From the NCBI GenBank assembly GCA_937983545.1, contig CALJZP010000250.1:1-39859 (forward strand): a stretch of DNA of 39,859 nt. Reading direction: 5' to 3'. Of this stretch, positions 32,425 through 39,859 are shown in pieces. Every line of letters begins with the position of its first letter. Positions within the stretch are counted from its first letter, which is position 1. Source of the stretch: an uncultured Azonexus sp. (lineage in GTDB: Bacteria > Pseudomonadota > Gammaproteobacteria > Burkholderiales > Rhodocyclaceae). A model generated the notes under the pieces. That model made no database searches and was not told the origin of the DNA. It saw only the letters and a list, made by a program, of their open reading frames with translations. The position numbers and the translations under genes are program-made.

Positions 32425-34797
32425 TCAGTGGCCGATGGCCGGTGCCTTGACCGGGCCACGACGCGGGAACAGGGAATCGAGCTTGACCGCAAAGGCCGGC
32501 AGCACCGTGATCGCCATCAGCATGTTCACCATGAACATGAAGGTGAGCAGGATGCCCATGTCTGCCTGGAACTTGAGGTCCGAGAAGGCCCAGGTGGCGA
32601 CGCCCACCGACAGCGTGATGGCGGTGAAGATGGTGGCCACGCCAACCTCGCGCAGCGCGCCTTCGAGCGCCACCTTCATCGTCTCGCCATGCGAGAGATG
32701 AATCAGCAGCCGGTTGTAGATGTAGAAGGCGTAGTCGACGCCGATACCGGTGGCCAGCACCATGACTGGGAGCGTGGCGACGGTCAGGCCGATGTCGAGT
32801 TCTTTCATGAACCAGTAGCCGAGAAAGGTAGCCAGCGTCAGCGGCACGCAGCAGGCCAGCATGGCACGCCAATCGCGGTAGGCGAACAGCACGAGGACGA
32901 CAATGGCGCCATACACATAGAGCATCATCGGCAATTCGCGTGCCTCGACTTCCTCGTTGGTCGCCGCCAGCACGCCGACGTTGCCGGAAGCGAGGCGGAC
33001 CTCGATGCCGAGCGGCTTGCCATCGTAACGGTCGCGGAAGGATTTGACGGCTTCGATAGCCGGTTCGATGCTGGTCGCCTTGTGGTCGGCCAGATAGACG
33101 TTGGCGGCCATCATGGTGCACGCCCGGTTGAACAGGCCGCCGGCCTCCGGCAGGTAACCGACGGCTACCTGCAGTGCCTTGCTGTCACGGGGCAGCGCGA
33201 TCATCTTCGGATTGCCCTCGTTGAGGCCGGCATTGGCGAATTTGGCCAGCGCCGACAGCGACTGAACCGACAGCACACCCGGCACCTGCGACATGTGCAG
33301 CGTGAATTGCTCGATATAGTTGAGCACGTCGTAGTTGTTGCACGAGTCGTTGGGCGTCTCGAATACCACCGTCAGCACGTCCATGCCGAGATCGAAGCGT
33401 TTGACGATGTTCTCGATGTCCTGGTTGTAGCGGGCATCCGGACGCAGTTCAGGCGCCCCAGGCTGCAGCGCACCGATGTGGCGGCCATGGCTCTGCCACA
33501 CCGCCACGCCGAGCAGGATGGCCGCCACGGCGAGCACCAGGCGGGCATGGTTGATGTCGGCGATGAAGCCGAGGCGCTGGATGATTTCCCCGCGCCTGGC
33601 CTGGATGGCCTCCAGATGCAGTGCATACTCGCGCGAGAAGCGGAAGTACGACGCGGCGAGCGGCAACATGATCAGGTTGGTGACGATCTTGTAGCCAACG
33701 CCGATCGAGGCGGTGATACCCAGTTCGCGGATCATCGGGATCGGGATCAGCACCAGCGTGATGAAGCCGACGAAAGCGGTGACCAGCGCCAGCGTACCGG
33801 GAATGAACAGGCTGGAAAAGCTCTCGCGGGCGGCATCAATGGAATCGGCACCACCGGCCACTGCCTTGGAAATGGCATTGATCTGCTGGACGCCGTGCGA
33901 GACGCCGATGGCGAAGACCAGGAAAGGTACCAGGATGGCCAGCGGGTCCAGCCCGTAGCCGAGCAGCGTCAGCGTGCCGAACTGCCAGACGACGGACACC
34001 ATCGAGCAGAAGATCGGCAGTGCGGTCAACATCAGCGAGCGGCAGTACCAATAGACGGCCAGCGCGGTGAGCAGCGTGGCCAACGCGAAGAACACGGCGA
34101 CGCCCTTGGCGCCATCGGCGATGTCGCCGATCTGCTTGGCGAAACCGACGATCTCGATCTCGTGAGTCGGCGTTTCGTACTTGACCCGGATGTCCTGCTC
34201 CAGCTTGCCGGCCAGGGCGAGGTAGTCGAGCTGTTCGTGCGTGCCTGGATCTTCCTCGAGCAGGTCGGCGATGATCATCGCGGCGCTGCCGTCGTTGGCA
34301 ACCAGGCTGCCGGTATAGCCGCCGCGTGCCGCACGGTCGCGGATCTGGGTGATCTGGGTAGCGTTCAGGGCATCCGGCGTCACCGTTCCGCCAATCACAT
34401 CCTCGGCCTGAAAGCCCTCTTCCGTCAGCTCATAGACGCGGGTATTCGGCGTCCACAGCGATTGCACCGAGCGACGATCGACGCCGGGCAGGTAGAGAAC
34501 GGCTTCGGTCACCTCGTGCAGCTTTTTCAGCGACTCGGGTGTCCAGATGTTGCCATCGCGGGCACGGACGACAACCATCACCCGGTTGGAGCCGAACAAC
34601 TGGGTACGGTACTTGAAAAAGGTGTCGGTATATTCGTGCCCGACCGGGAGTTGCTTGTCGAAGCCGGCCGACATGTGCAGCCGGGATGCCAGCAGACCCA
34701 TCACGGCGGTCAACGCCAACAGGACCGCCAGCGTGACCAGCCGGTAGCGGAAGAAGAAGTCTTCCAGGCGTTTGACGAAACGGACAATGCTCACCAT
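32425..34797 (-). CDS. RND/MMPL family transporter
   Basis: Protein of 790 residues with two repeats. Each has one N-terminal helix (about 18-38; about 415-435), a large periplasmic loop, and five helices (about 230-390; about 620-770). That is 12 membrane segments in the MMPL/HAE3-like layout, shorter than the 1,030-residue HAE1 pumps. Motifs in the membrane core include FLVFAIGVSHGVQQINAI and ATGIGVDYAFYIYNRLL, with acidic D in GVDYAF as the likely proton relay. The substrate is probably hydrophobic or aromatic; I infer this from the amine dehydrogenase context and similar clusters for phenolic or steroid compounds. No membrane fusion protein gene is nearby. Confidence 0.9.
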   Translation of the reverse strand: MVSIVRFVKRLEDFFFRYRLVTLAVLLALTAVMGLLASRLHMSAGFDKQLPVGHEYTDTFFKYRTQLFGSNRVMVVVRARDGNIWTPESLKKLHEVTEAVLYLPGVDRRSVQSLWTPNTRVYELTEEGFQAEDVIGGTVTPDALNATQITQIRDRAARGGYTGSLVANDGSAAMIIADLLEEDPGTHEQLDYLALAGKLEQDIRVKYETPTHEIEIVGFAKQIGDIADGAKGVAVFFALATLLTALAVYWYCRSLMLTALPIFCSMVSVVWQFGTLTLLGYGLDPLAILVPFLVFAIGVSHGVQQINAISKAVAGGADSIDAARESFSSLFIPGTLALVTAFVGFITLVLIPIPMIRELGITASIGVGYKIVTNLIMLPLAASYFRFSREYALHLEAIQARRGEIIQRLGFIADINHARLVLAVAAILLGVAVWQSHGRHIGALQPGAPELRPDARYNQDIENIVKRFDLGMDVLTVVFETPNDSCNNYDVLNYIEQFTLHMSQVPGVLSVQSLSALAKFANAGLNEGNPKMIALPRDSKALQVAVGYLPEAGGLFNRACTMMAANVYLADHKATSIEPAIEAVKSFRDRYDGKPLGIEVRLASGNVGVLAATNEEVEARELPMMLYVYGAIVVLVLFAYRDWRAMLACCVPLTLATFLGYWFMKELDIGLTVATLPVMVLATGIGVDYAFYIYNRLLIHLSHGETMKVALEGALREVGVATIFTAITLSVGVATWAFSDLKFQADMGILLTFMFMVNMLMAITVLPAFAVKLDSLFPRRGPVKAPAIGH

Positions 34798-34827
34798 GGG
34801 GATTGAACCTCGTAATTTTTATCGTCC

Positions 34828-34883
34828 TCCTTGCGGAGGTCGGGCGACCCCGTGTGCGAGACAGGCAGGGCCGCCCTGTGAAG
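34828..34883 (-). other. Hairpins in the leader between DUF1302 and the RND gene
   Basis: Two hairpins: CCTCC-TTGC-GGAGG around 34830, and AGGG-CCG-CCCT around 34867. The first, read on the minus strand, buries an AAGGAGG that sits about 27 bases before the RND start codon, too far to act directly. No T-runs. It may reduce expression of the downstream genes relative to the outer-membrane proteins. Confidence 0.3.
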
Positions 34884-34887
34884 CGGA

Positions 34888-36636
34888 TCAGAAGGTGTAG
34901 GAAACCGTCATCGATGCGATATCGCGGTCACGCATCAGGTTCAGGTTGCCGCCTCCAAAGAAGCTGCTGTAGCCCAGACCGACCTTCCACTGGTTGTGGT
35001 AGTCGAAGTTCAGGCCGACCGCCAGCACCTTGCGCCCTTCCACGAAGGGAATGGTGTTCGGGCTGGTACCCTTCACGTCGTGATAGAAGTCGACGATAGG
35101 CGTCGCCGTCCAACCCGAATTGAAGACGTTGGCGTAGGTCAGGCTGACTTCCATGACGTAACCCCAAGAGGTCTTGGTTGGCAGCTCGTAGTTGTTCAGC
35201 AGGTACGGGATTTCGCCGTTCAACTTGAGGCCCGGGTAATGCGCCACGGCCACTTCGGCCATGAAGGCACCGTCGGCAGCCCCGAGCGCGCGTGTCACTT
35301 CCGGCGGCAGCCAGGTGAAGGCCGTGACGTGCCCCTGGTACTTCTTCTCGTTCACGTAGCCGTTGGCCACGGTGTTGCTCGGCACGCTAAACACGCTGTA
35401 GCGGCCAGACAGCGGCACCGTCGGGTCGATGGCCACGCTGTCGCGCGGACGATAGGACAATTCCGCACCGAAGGCCCAGTCGCCGACCTTGGTGTTGGCC
35501 GAAAAGCCGAACAATTCCTTGTTCTCGCCATACTGTTCGACGACGGTGACGCCGCCAAACACGTTGTTGACCGCAGGATTCAGCTTGAAGCCGACGAACG
35601 GCAGCTTATCGTGGTAGCGAATGTAATACGCGGCGAACTCGGTATCTGCCCCCGGTGGCTTGTAGCGGAGGTTGAAGCCGTACTGGCCGTTGTTGGAAGG
35701 TTTGGTCTGCTCGACCGGGATGAAACCGCCCGCTGCGCTGATGCCATCCAGCGACCGGCCGCGCGTCGGGTCGAAGTCGCCAATCCCGCCGTAGCTGGAC
35801 GGAATGAACGCCCCACGCTTGCCCCCCTTGCCGAGAAAATCAGCGGTCGACCAATAAGTGCCGGCAGGATCGAGCTTGAAGCTGTTCCAGGCGAACTGGT
35901 AATACATTTCGGTCGAAAAGCCGCCGCCCAAGGCCATATTCAGCGAGGCCATCGGGGCCGGGATGAGGATTTCCTTGACCTGGGTGCCAGGAATATGAGC
36001 CTTGCGCAGATCGAAGGCGTGAATGGTGTTGATGCCGCCGAGGATGAAGATGTCCTCGCCCCAGTTGATGACCTGGTTACCGAGCTTGAACTTGGCCGAG
36101 TTGTCGCCGACCTTGAAGTCCTTGGACACCCAAAGATCAAGCAGCGAGACGTTTTGTGTCATCGCCTTCTTGGCCTCTTCGTCTAGCGGTGTACGGGCCG
36201 TATTGGCGGCGGCGAAGTCGCTAGACCACGTCACCCGGCCGAGCGCCGCCCAGTTGCCGCGCTCGCCGAGTGCCAGTTCGTGCGTCCCCTTGAGCACGGC
36301 GGCGACGATATCGCCCTTCTTGTAGTTCAGGTTGCCATCGTCGATGTTGGTGTAGTTGAAGTCAGGATTCGACGTGGCGCCCTGCCCTGCGCCGTTGACG
36401 AGTTCGCCAAGGCGGCCGCTGGTCGGCACCGAACCGCCGTTATTGTTGCCGACCATGGAATTGTTCGGCGACTGCATACGGCGCTGGACACCGAGCGAGA
36501 TGGTCGAATCCAGCGAGCCGCTGACGCCATTATCGAGGTCGAATTTGAATGCCCGCGCCTGCCCTGCCACCCCAAGGCCGAGGGTGGCGATGAGCAGAGC
36601 CGGTATGCTGCGCTTGAAGCTTGTATGTTTATGCAT
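34888..36636 (-). CDS. DUF1302 family outer-membrane protein
   Basis: Protein of 582 residues. Signal peptide (ALLIATLGLGVAGQARA), then a mature start FKFDLDNGVSGSLDSTISLGVQRRM typical of DUF1302. The body alternates short amphipathic strands with Gly/Asn turns, and the final residues MTVSYTF end in Phe, the outer-membrane beta-barrel signal. It is likely a large barrel or channel for hydrophobic compounds. DUF1302 genes nearly always pair with DUF1329, as here (25-base gap). GGAGGGG lies just upstream of ATG 36636. Confidence 0.9.
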   Translation of the reverse strand: MHKHTSFKRSIPALLIATLGLGVAGQARAFKFDLDNGVSGSLDSTISLGVQRRMQSPNNSMVGNNNGGSVPTSGRLGELVNGAGQGATSNPDFNYTNIDDGNLNYKKGDIVAAVLKGTHELALGERGNWAALGRVTWSSDFAAANTARTPLDEEAKKAMTQNVSLLDLWVSKDFKVGDNSAKFKLGNQVINWGEDIFILGGINTIHAFDLRKAHIPGTQVKEILIPAPMASLNMALGGGFSTEMYYQFAWNSFKLDPAGTYWSTADFLGKGGKRGAFIPSSYGGIGDFDPTRGRSLDGISAAGGFIPVEQTKPSNNGQYGFNLRYKPPGADTEFAAYYIRYHDKLPFVGFKLNPAVNNVFGGVTVVEQYGENKELFGFSANTKVGDWAFGAELSYRPRDSVAIDPTVPLSGRYSVFSVPSNTVANGYVNEKKYQGHVTAFTWLPPEVTRALGAADGAFMAEVAVAHYPGLKLNGEIPYLLNNYELPTKTSWGYVMEVSLTYANVFNSGWTATPIVDFYHDVKGTSPNTIPFVEGRKVLAVGLNFDYHNQWKVGLGYSSFFGGGNLNLMRDRDIASMTVSYTF

Positions 36637-36661
36637 GATTTACCCCTCCGTGCGCTTCAGA

Positions 36662-38032
36662 TCAGCGATCGCCGGCGCGGCGCAGTTCGTCTGACTCGAA
36701 GCGCTTGACATCGATGCGCCCCTCCTGCCCGGCCAGCCAGTCGGTGTGCTTGGCTTCCTGGGTCGAGTTCTCGGCCATGTAGCGGTTGACCGTCAGATCC
36801 CAGGACATGAATTCCTGGCTGACGCAGGCGCCGAGTTCGACGGCCGGGTACAGCGAAGCTTCCATGACACGCCACAGCTTGCCCTGCGCGTCGTACTGGT
36901 CGGCGGCAAGGATCATCCAGGTGTCCTCGTCAAGGTAGAAAGTGCGCTTGGAGAACATGTGGCGCATGCCCTGCTTGACCGTCGCCTCGACCTTCCAGAC
37001 GCGGTGTACTTCATAGCGCATCAGGTCGCGCTTCGGATACATGCCCTCATACACTTCCTTGGCCGGACGCTTGGCGACGAACTTGAAGCTGTTGTACGGC
37101 ACGATCATTTCCTGCTTGCCGACCAGTTTCCAGTCGTAGCGGTCGAGGGCACCGGAGAACATCGGGTACTGGTCGGCGGTTTCGAGGTTTTCGTAGCCGG
37201 GGATCGGGTTGTCGTACTCGAAGGCCGGCAGGCGGCGCACGCGGCGCTGGCCCGGGAAATACATCCACGCATCGTTGGACTTGCCGAGGAAGTAATGCGC
37301 CAGGATGATTTCACCGGTTCGCGAAGCCGGGGCCGTCGCCAAGTTGAGCAGCTTCATCTGGACGCCGCCGACATCCTCGATGGACTTGGCCTTGGGCGAA
37401 GCAAACGGCGTGATCACGACTTGGTCCTGGGCCAGGCCGTAGAAGCTGCCGTCCGGATTGATGAAGTTGGTCTGGTAATACTCGATGCGGCCTTCACCCT
37501 GCCAGCGCAGGCGGTGGTTCCAGACCGCCTCGGCACCGTTCTTCGGTATGGCGAACGGGAAACCGCCGCCGACCGCCTGGGCCAGGTTGTCTTTGCCATC
37601 CGAGGTCAGCTTGGCGGTAGTAGCGTTGATTTTGGTCTGGCCGTACACGGAATCCGGGTAGCCGCAACTGCGGTGCGTCGGGTAGACGTCCATCCGATAG
37701 CCTTTGCGTGTCTTGATCAACTCGATCTGACCAGCAGAGAGCTTGTCCTTGTACTTATCGACATTGCTGGCATCGATCGAATACAAGGGTTTGTCAGCAG
37801 CAAACGGGTCGACGCGGGCGTCGCCCAGCTTGTGCTTGCCCTTGGGCAGGCCGCCTTCCCACTTCGGAATGCTGCCGTCCTTGTTGCCGGCGCGTTCGGC
37901 GCCGACCGGTGTCAAATCCTTGCCAAGCTGGGCGGCTTCCTGCTCGCTGACTGCAGCGAGCGCCGGACCGGACAGGCCGATGAGGCCTGCAACGATCAAC
38001 GCCAGCGGCTTGGCTCTATGGTTGGGGTGCAT
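36662..38032 (-). CDS. DUF1329 family periplasmic protein (LolA/LolB-like fold expected)
   Basis: Protein of 456 residues with a signal peptide (ALIVAGLIGLSGPALA). Family features: AAQLGKDLTPVGAERAGNKDGSIPKWEGG, YRMDVYPTHRSCGYPD, YFLGKSNDAWMYFPGQRRVRRLP, and MYPKRDLMRYEVHRVWKVEATVK. The C-terminal region around DEDTWMILAADQYDAQGKLWRVME is also typical. The fold is thought to be LolA/LolB-like, suited to carrying a hydrophobic molecule between membranes. It should be the periplasmic partner of the DUF1302 barrel. AGGAGG before ATG 38032. Confidence 0.9.
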   Translation of the reverse strand: MHPNHRAKPLALIVAGLIGLSGPALAAVSEQEAAQLGKDLTPVGAERAGNKDGSIPKWEGGLPKGKHKLGDARVDPFAADKPLYSIDASNVDKYKDKLSAGQIELIKTRKGYRMDVYPTHRSCGYPDSVYGQTKINATTAKLTSDGKDNLAQAVGGGFPFAIPKNGAEAVWNHRLRWQGEGRIEYYQTNFINPDGSFYGLAQDQVVITPFASPKAKSIEDVGGVQMKLLNLATAPASRTGEIILAHYFLGKSNDAWMYFPGQRRVRRLPAFEYDNPIPGYENLETADQYPMFSGALDRYDWKLVGKQEMIVPYNSFKFVAKRPAKEVYEGMYPKRDLMRYEVHRVWKVEATVKQGMRHMFSKRTFYLDEDTWMILAADQYDAQGKLWRVMEASLYPAVELGACVSQEFMSWDLTVNRYMAENSTQEAKHTDWLAGQEGRIDVKRFESDELRRAGDR

Positions 38033-38077
38033 GATTGTGGTCCTCCTGTCGAAAAATGAATGCCCCTGGTTCGAGTG

Positions 38078-38506
38078 TTACTCGATTGAAATGCCCTGCG
38101 CTTTCAGCTCGCTGATGATCGCGGCCCGCCTTCCGGGCACGTCGGCCAAGCGATTGGCACGCAGTTGTCGTACTTCTTGTTCGGTATAGGGAAGCGTGCC
38201 GGCGGGAACTTCCGCCGCACTGAATTGCTGCAGCATCCAGTTCATCATCACCGCCACCTCGGCATCGGTCATGCTGGTCTGCGAGGTGCCGGGCACCTGA
38301 ATCAGGAATTCACGACCATATTTCGCCTTCGGAAAATGCCCGATCGAGCCGCGCATGTCAGGAATGCCGACGCCTGGATTGCCAGCCCCGTCCGGGCCAT
38401 GGCAACCGGAGCAATGCAGCATGTAATTGACCTTGGGCGAACCGCCGGCAGCCATCACCGGGCTGGCCAGCAGTGCCACCGTCATGGCAGCGATCGATCG
38501 TTTCAT
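38078..38506 (-). CDS. Monoheme cytochrome c (second of a pair)
   Basis: Protein of 142 residues; ATG 38506 with AGGAGG six bases upstream (ORF-track start 38512 is a TTG). Signal peptide ending ASPVMAAGG. One heme site CSGCH (about residues 32-36), followed by GPDGAGNPGVGIPDMRGS. Candidate axial Met residues lie in PDM and in VAVMMNWML. The C-terminal 40 residues (LPYTEQEVRQLRANRLADV) extend beyond a minimal cytochrome c. Its position next to aauA and another cytochrome suggests it takes electrons from the dehydrogenase or passes them to the respiratory chain. Confidence 0.88.
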   Translation of the reverse strand: MKRSIAAMTVALLASPVMAAGGSPKVNYMLHCSGCHGPDGAGNPGVGIPDMRGSIGHFPKAKYGREFLIQVPGTSQTSMTDAEVAVMMNWMLQQFSAAEVPAGTLPYTEQEVRQLRANRLADVPGRRAAIISELKAQGISIE

Positions 38507-38508
38507 GA

Positions 38509-38967
38509 TCAACCTCCTGCGGGCAGGCGCCCGCGCATTTTGTGGGTTTCATTGGGGCTCCCGCCGGCCTGGCGGGCTATCGCCAGTTGATCCGGCGTCA
38601 GCCAGCCCAGTTCGGCGACCTTCTCGTAACTACCGAGAACATGGCGCAGCACCGCTGCCAGCTCGGTATCAGACAAGGTCGCGAAGGAAGGCATATTGCC
38701 GGTGTAGCGAACGCCGTCGACCGTGATGCTACCGACCATGCCAGTCAAGGCGACGCGCAACAGGTAGCGGCGTCCCTCCTCGCTGGCTGCATGGCGGCCG
38801 ATGTTGCCGACCAACGGCGGTGCGATACCGGGTGCGCCGACCGCACCCGGCTGGTGGCAAGCCTGGCAATGGGCGACGAAGAGCGCAGCCCCATCGGCTG
38901 CTCCCTGGGCTTGCGCGGATGCGCAGGCAACCAACAAACCGAGAGTTGCAAATACCCTGCGTGCCAT
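38509..38967 (-). CDS. Monoheme cytochrome c (first of a pair)
   Basis: Protein of 152 residues with a signal peptide (VFATLGLLVACASAQA). Heme motif CQACH at about residue 34, then PGAVGAPGIAPPLVGN; the likely axial Met is in YTGNMPSF. The start lies three bases after the aauA stop and its stop lies two bases before the next cytochrome's ATG. The three genes are therefore translationally coupled, and the products probably work together. The pair may form a two-heme electron carrier replacing the azurin or amicyanin used in other amine dehydrogenase systems; this is inference. Confidence 0.88.
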   Translation of the reverse strand: MARRVFATLGLLVACASAQAQGAADGAALFVAHCQACHQPGAVGAPGIAPPLVGNIGRHAASEEGRRYLLRVALTGMVGSITVDGVRYTGNMPSFATLSDTELAAVLRHVLGSYEKVAELGWLTPDQLAIARQAGGSPNETHKMRGRLPAGG

Positions 38968-38970
38968 GAC

Positions 38971-39495
38971 TCAGCTCTTGCCGTCGCCAACGCCGACGAT
39001 GGCGGCCACCGTGCAGTTGTACATGTTGCTGCTGTTGGCCATGCACCAGTTGATGTCGTTGTGGACCCCCATGCGGTAGCCCGGACGCTCGCGCTCGTTG
39101 CGGTTGCAACCGCAATGGCCGCAGGCGGTGGCGCCACAGCAGTCGTTATAGCTGATCAGGTAGTCCTTGCCATCGGCCGGGTTGCGGCAGGTACCGACCC
39201 AGGTGACCTTGGAGATTTCGGTACCCGGCGGGCAGCTGGAAATCGTGCCGCCGCAGCAGGTGCAGAGGAAGCCGTCGAGCGCGCAGTAACGCCAGTAGTC
39301 GCAAGTGGTGTCGTCGTTGGCCTTGCTCGGGGCGGCGGCATGGGCGCCCTGCCCGATCCGGTCGAAAGGCAGCACCGGCAGCACGAAGGCCGTGCCGACG
39401 AAGACCTTGCCAAGCTTGGCCAGCGCGCTGCGTCGCGACGAAGACTGGGCTACCCGACGGGTCTTGTGTTCAAAAAAATCATCGAACCATTTCAT
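38971..39495 (-). CDS. aauA: Aromatic amine dehydrogenase small subunit (TTQ-bearing)
   Basis: Protein of 174 residues, ATG 39495 with AAGGAG upstream. It carries a twin-arginine signal (SSRRSALAKLG plus a hydrophobic stretch), as expected for a cofactor-bearing subunit. The TTQ tryptophans are W99 (KVTWVGTC) and W150 (NDINWC), 51 residues apart. The catalytic base D118 (SYNDCC) lies 19 residues after W99. Both spacings equal those of known TTQ subunits. Fourteen cysteines, with DGFLCTCCGGT, DGKDYLISY and RERPGY, match the aromatic amine dehydrogenase of Alcaligenes faecalis, as I recall its sequence, better than methylamine dehydrogenase. It oxidises arylalkylamines to aldehydes and ammonia in the periplasm. 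The large subunit gene should lie beyond the right edge. Confidence 0.93.
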   Translation of the reverse strand: MKWFDDFFEHKTRRVAQSSSRRSALAKLGKVFVGTAFVLPVLPFDRIGQGAHAAAPSKANDDTTCDYWRYCALDGFLCTCCGGTISSCPPGTEISKVTWVGTCRNPADGKDYLISYNDCCGATACGHCGCNRNERERPGYRMGVHNDINWCMANSSNMYNCTVAAIVGVGDGKS

Positions 39496-39523
39496 TTTTA
39501 GTTTCTCCTTGCTGGGGCACGCC

Positions 39524-39859
39524 TCAGGCGCGTTGATCGATGTATTCCTGGATCGAGGCCACACCGGCCTCCTTGGCGGCGAACAGGCTTTCCAGCTGTT
39601 CGCGGGAATTGACCAGGCCTTTGCCGCGGATCGCACCGTCCTCGCCGATCAATACGGCATACGGCAGCTTGGCGATGCGATAAGTCATGCCGAGGTCGGT
39701 GGAGAGCGCATACGGGAAATCCTGCAGCTCGGCCTTCTTGTAAAACTCGGCATGCGCCGGCAATTCGCCGTCGCTGGCCAGGGCTACATCAAGCCAGGCC
39801 GATTCATCCTGACGGATGGACTTAAGGACCGGCAGCAGCTTCTTGCACACCGGGCAGGT
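39524..39859 (-). CDS. mauD: MauD-like thiol-disulfide protein (N-terminus outside window)
   Basis: The frame is open to the window edge, and the visible C-terminal part has 111 residues. It begins TCPVCKKLLPVL, the CPVC thioredoxin-type active site of MauD, so the ORF-track start (GTG within this motif) is wrong. AKLPYAVLIGEDGAIRGKGLVNSREQLESLF is the normal thioredoxin-like end with cis-Pro. MauD is needed to form the many disulfides of the TTQ subunit. Here it directly precedes aauA (28-base gap), as in mau and aau operons. MauE and the large subunit are expected upstream, outside the window. Confidence 0.9.
   Translation of the reverse strand, partial: TCPVCKKLLPVLKSIRQDESAWLDVALASDGELPAHAEFYKKAELQDFPYALSTDLGMTYRIAKLPYAVLIGEDGAIRGKGLVNSREQLESLFAAKEAGVASIQEYIDQRA

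Noticed and set aside
32401-34806. 801-residue plus-strand ORF opposite the RND transporter, and other long antisense ORFs (7116-8627, 8717-10138, 29935-31353, 34996-36186, 36746-38059)
   Set aside because: All lie exactly opposite genes with clear motifs and show the His/Arg/Gln/Asp-rich character of antisense GC-rich frames.
38971-39495. Annotation as methylamine dehydrogenase light chain (mauA)
   Set aside because: Local motifs and cysteine pattern fit aromatic amine dehydrogenase better, and the downstream phenylacetaldehyde dehydrogenase-like gene agrees.
1-39859. Mobile elements, integrases, CRISPR arrays, toxin-antitoxin pairs, tRNA or rRNA genes
   Set aside because: I looked for transposase or integrase motifs, regular short repeats and tRNA-like cloverleafs and saw none that I could support.

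Overview
The window looks like a chromosome segment of a GC-rich betaproteobacterium, most likely of the Rhodocyclales (Dechloromonas/Azonexus/Azoarcus-like). This is judged from gene content and protein character (COX15-type heme A synthase, a phasin, RhlE, ParC, a tryptophan tryptophylquinone enzyme, DUF1302/DUF1329 proteins) and not from a database search. Genes are tightly packed on both strands. I see no rRNA, tRNA, CRISPR array, insertion sequence or integrase, and no gene-free stretch longer than about 300 bases.

Layout. (1) 1-9988, mostly housekeeping: the C-terminal part of a COX15/CtaA heme A synthase, a DUF3597 protein, a secreted protein of unknown function, ParC, a 59-residue His-rich protein, a phasin whose promoter is flanked by likely PhaR sites, a sirtuin, a FliL-like secreted protein, and a sensor kinase/sigma-54 response regulator pair. 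(2) 10046-13534: divergent from that pair, an ABC importer of the phosphonate/phosphite/putative-selenate class (binding protein, ATPase, tandem-fused permease). A sigma-54 promoter and an upstream inverted repeat lie between the two units, so the two-component system probably switches the importer on. (3) 13650-19759: trmA, a secreted protein of unknown function, a DsrE-like protein, a DEAD-box helicase and penicillin-binding protein 1A.

(4) 19854-29098: a CarH/LitR-type B12-dependent MerR regulator faces an operon of at least ten genes: glutathione peroxidase, FolE2, a flavin amine oxidase-like protein, DUF1365, cyclopropane fatty acid synthase-like methyltransferase, chalcone isomerase-like protein, GPH/MFS transporter, DUF3833 lipoprotein, short-chain dehydrogenase and an NTF2-like protein. 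The intergenic region carries three 11-bp direct repeats, the last overlapping a TTGACA -35 box. This is the arrangement expected for a light-relieved CarH tetramer repressor. The operon is best read as a light/singlet-oxygen response that modifies membrane fatty acids.

(5) 29257-39859: a DUF2721 membrane protein, then a long minus-strand cluster that runs off the right edge. In transcription order it holds MauD (partial), the small subunit of a TTQ-dependent aromatic amine dehydrogenase (aauA), two monoheme cytochromes c, DUF1329, DUF1302 (outer-membrane barrel), an RND/MMPL transporter, a YCF48-like periplasmic protein and an aldehyde dehydrogenase. The enzymes would turn arylalkylamines such as phenylethylamine or tyramine into arylacetaldehydes in the periplasm and then into arylacetates. 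The DUF1329/DUF1302/RND/YCF48 set looks like a dedicated envelope transport module attached to that pathway. This coupling is the most unusual thing in the window.
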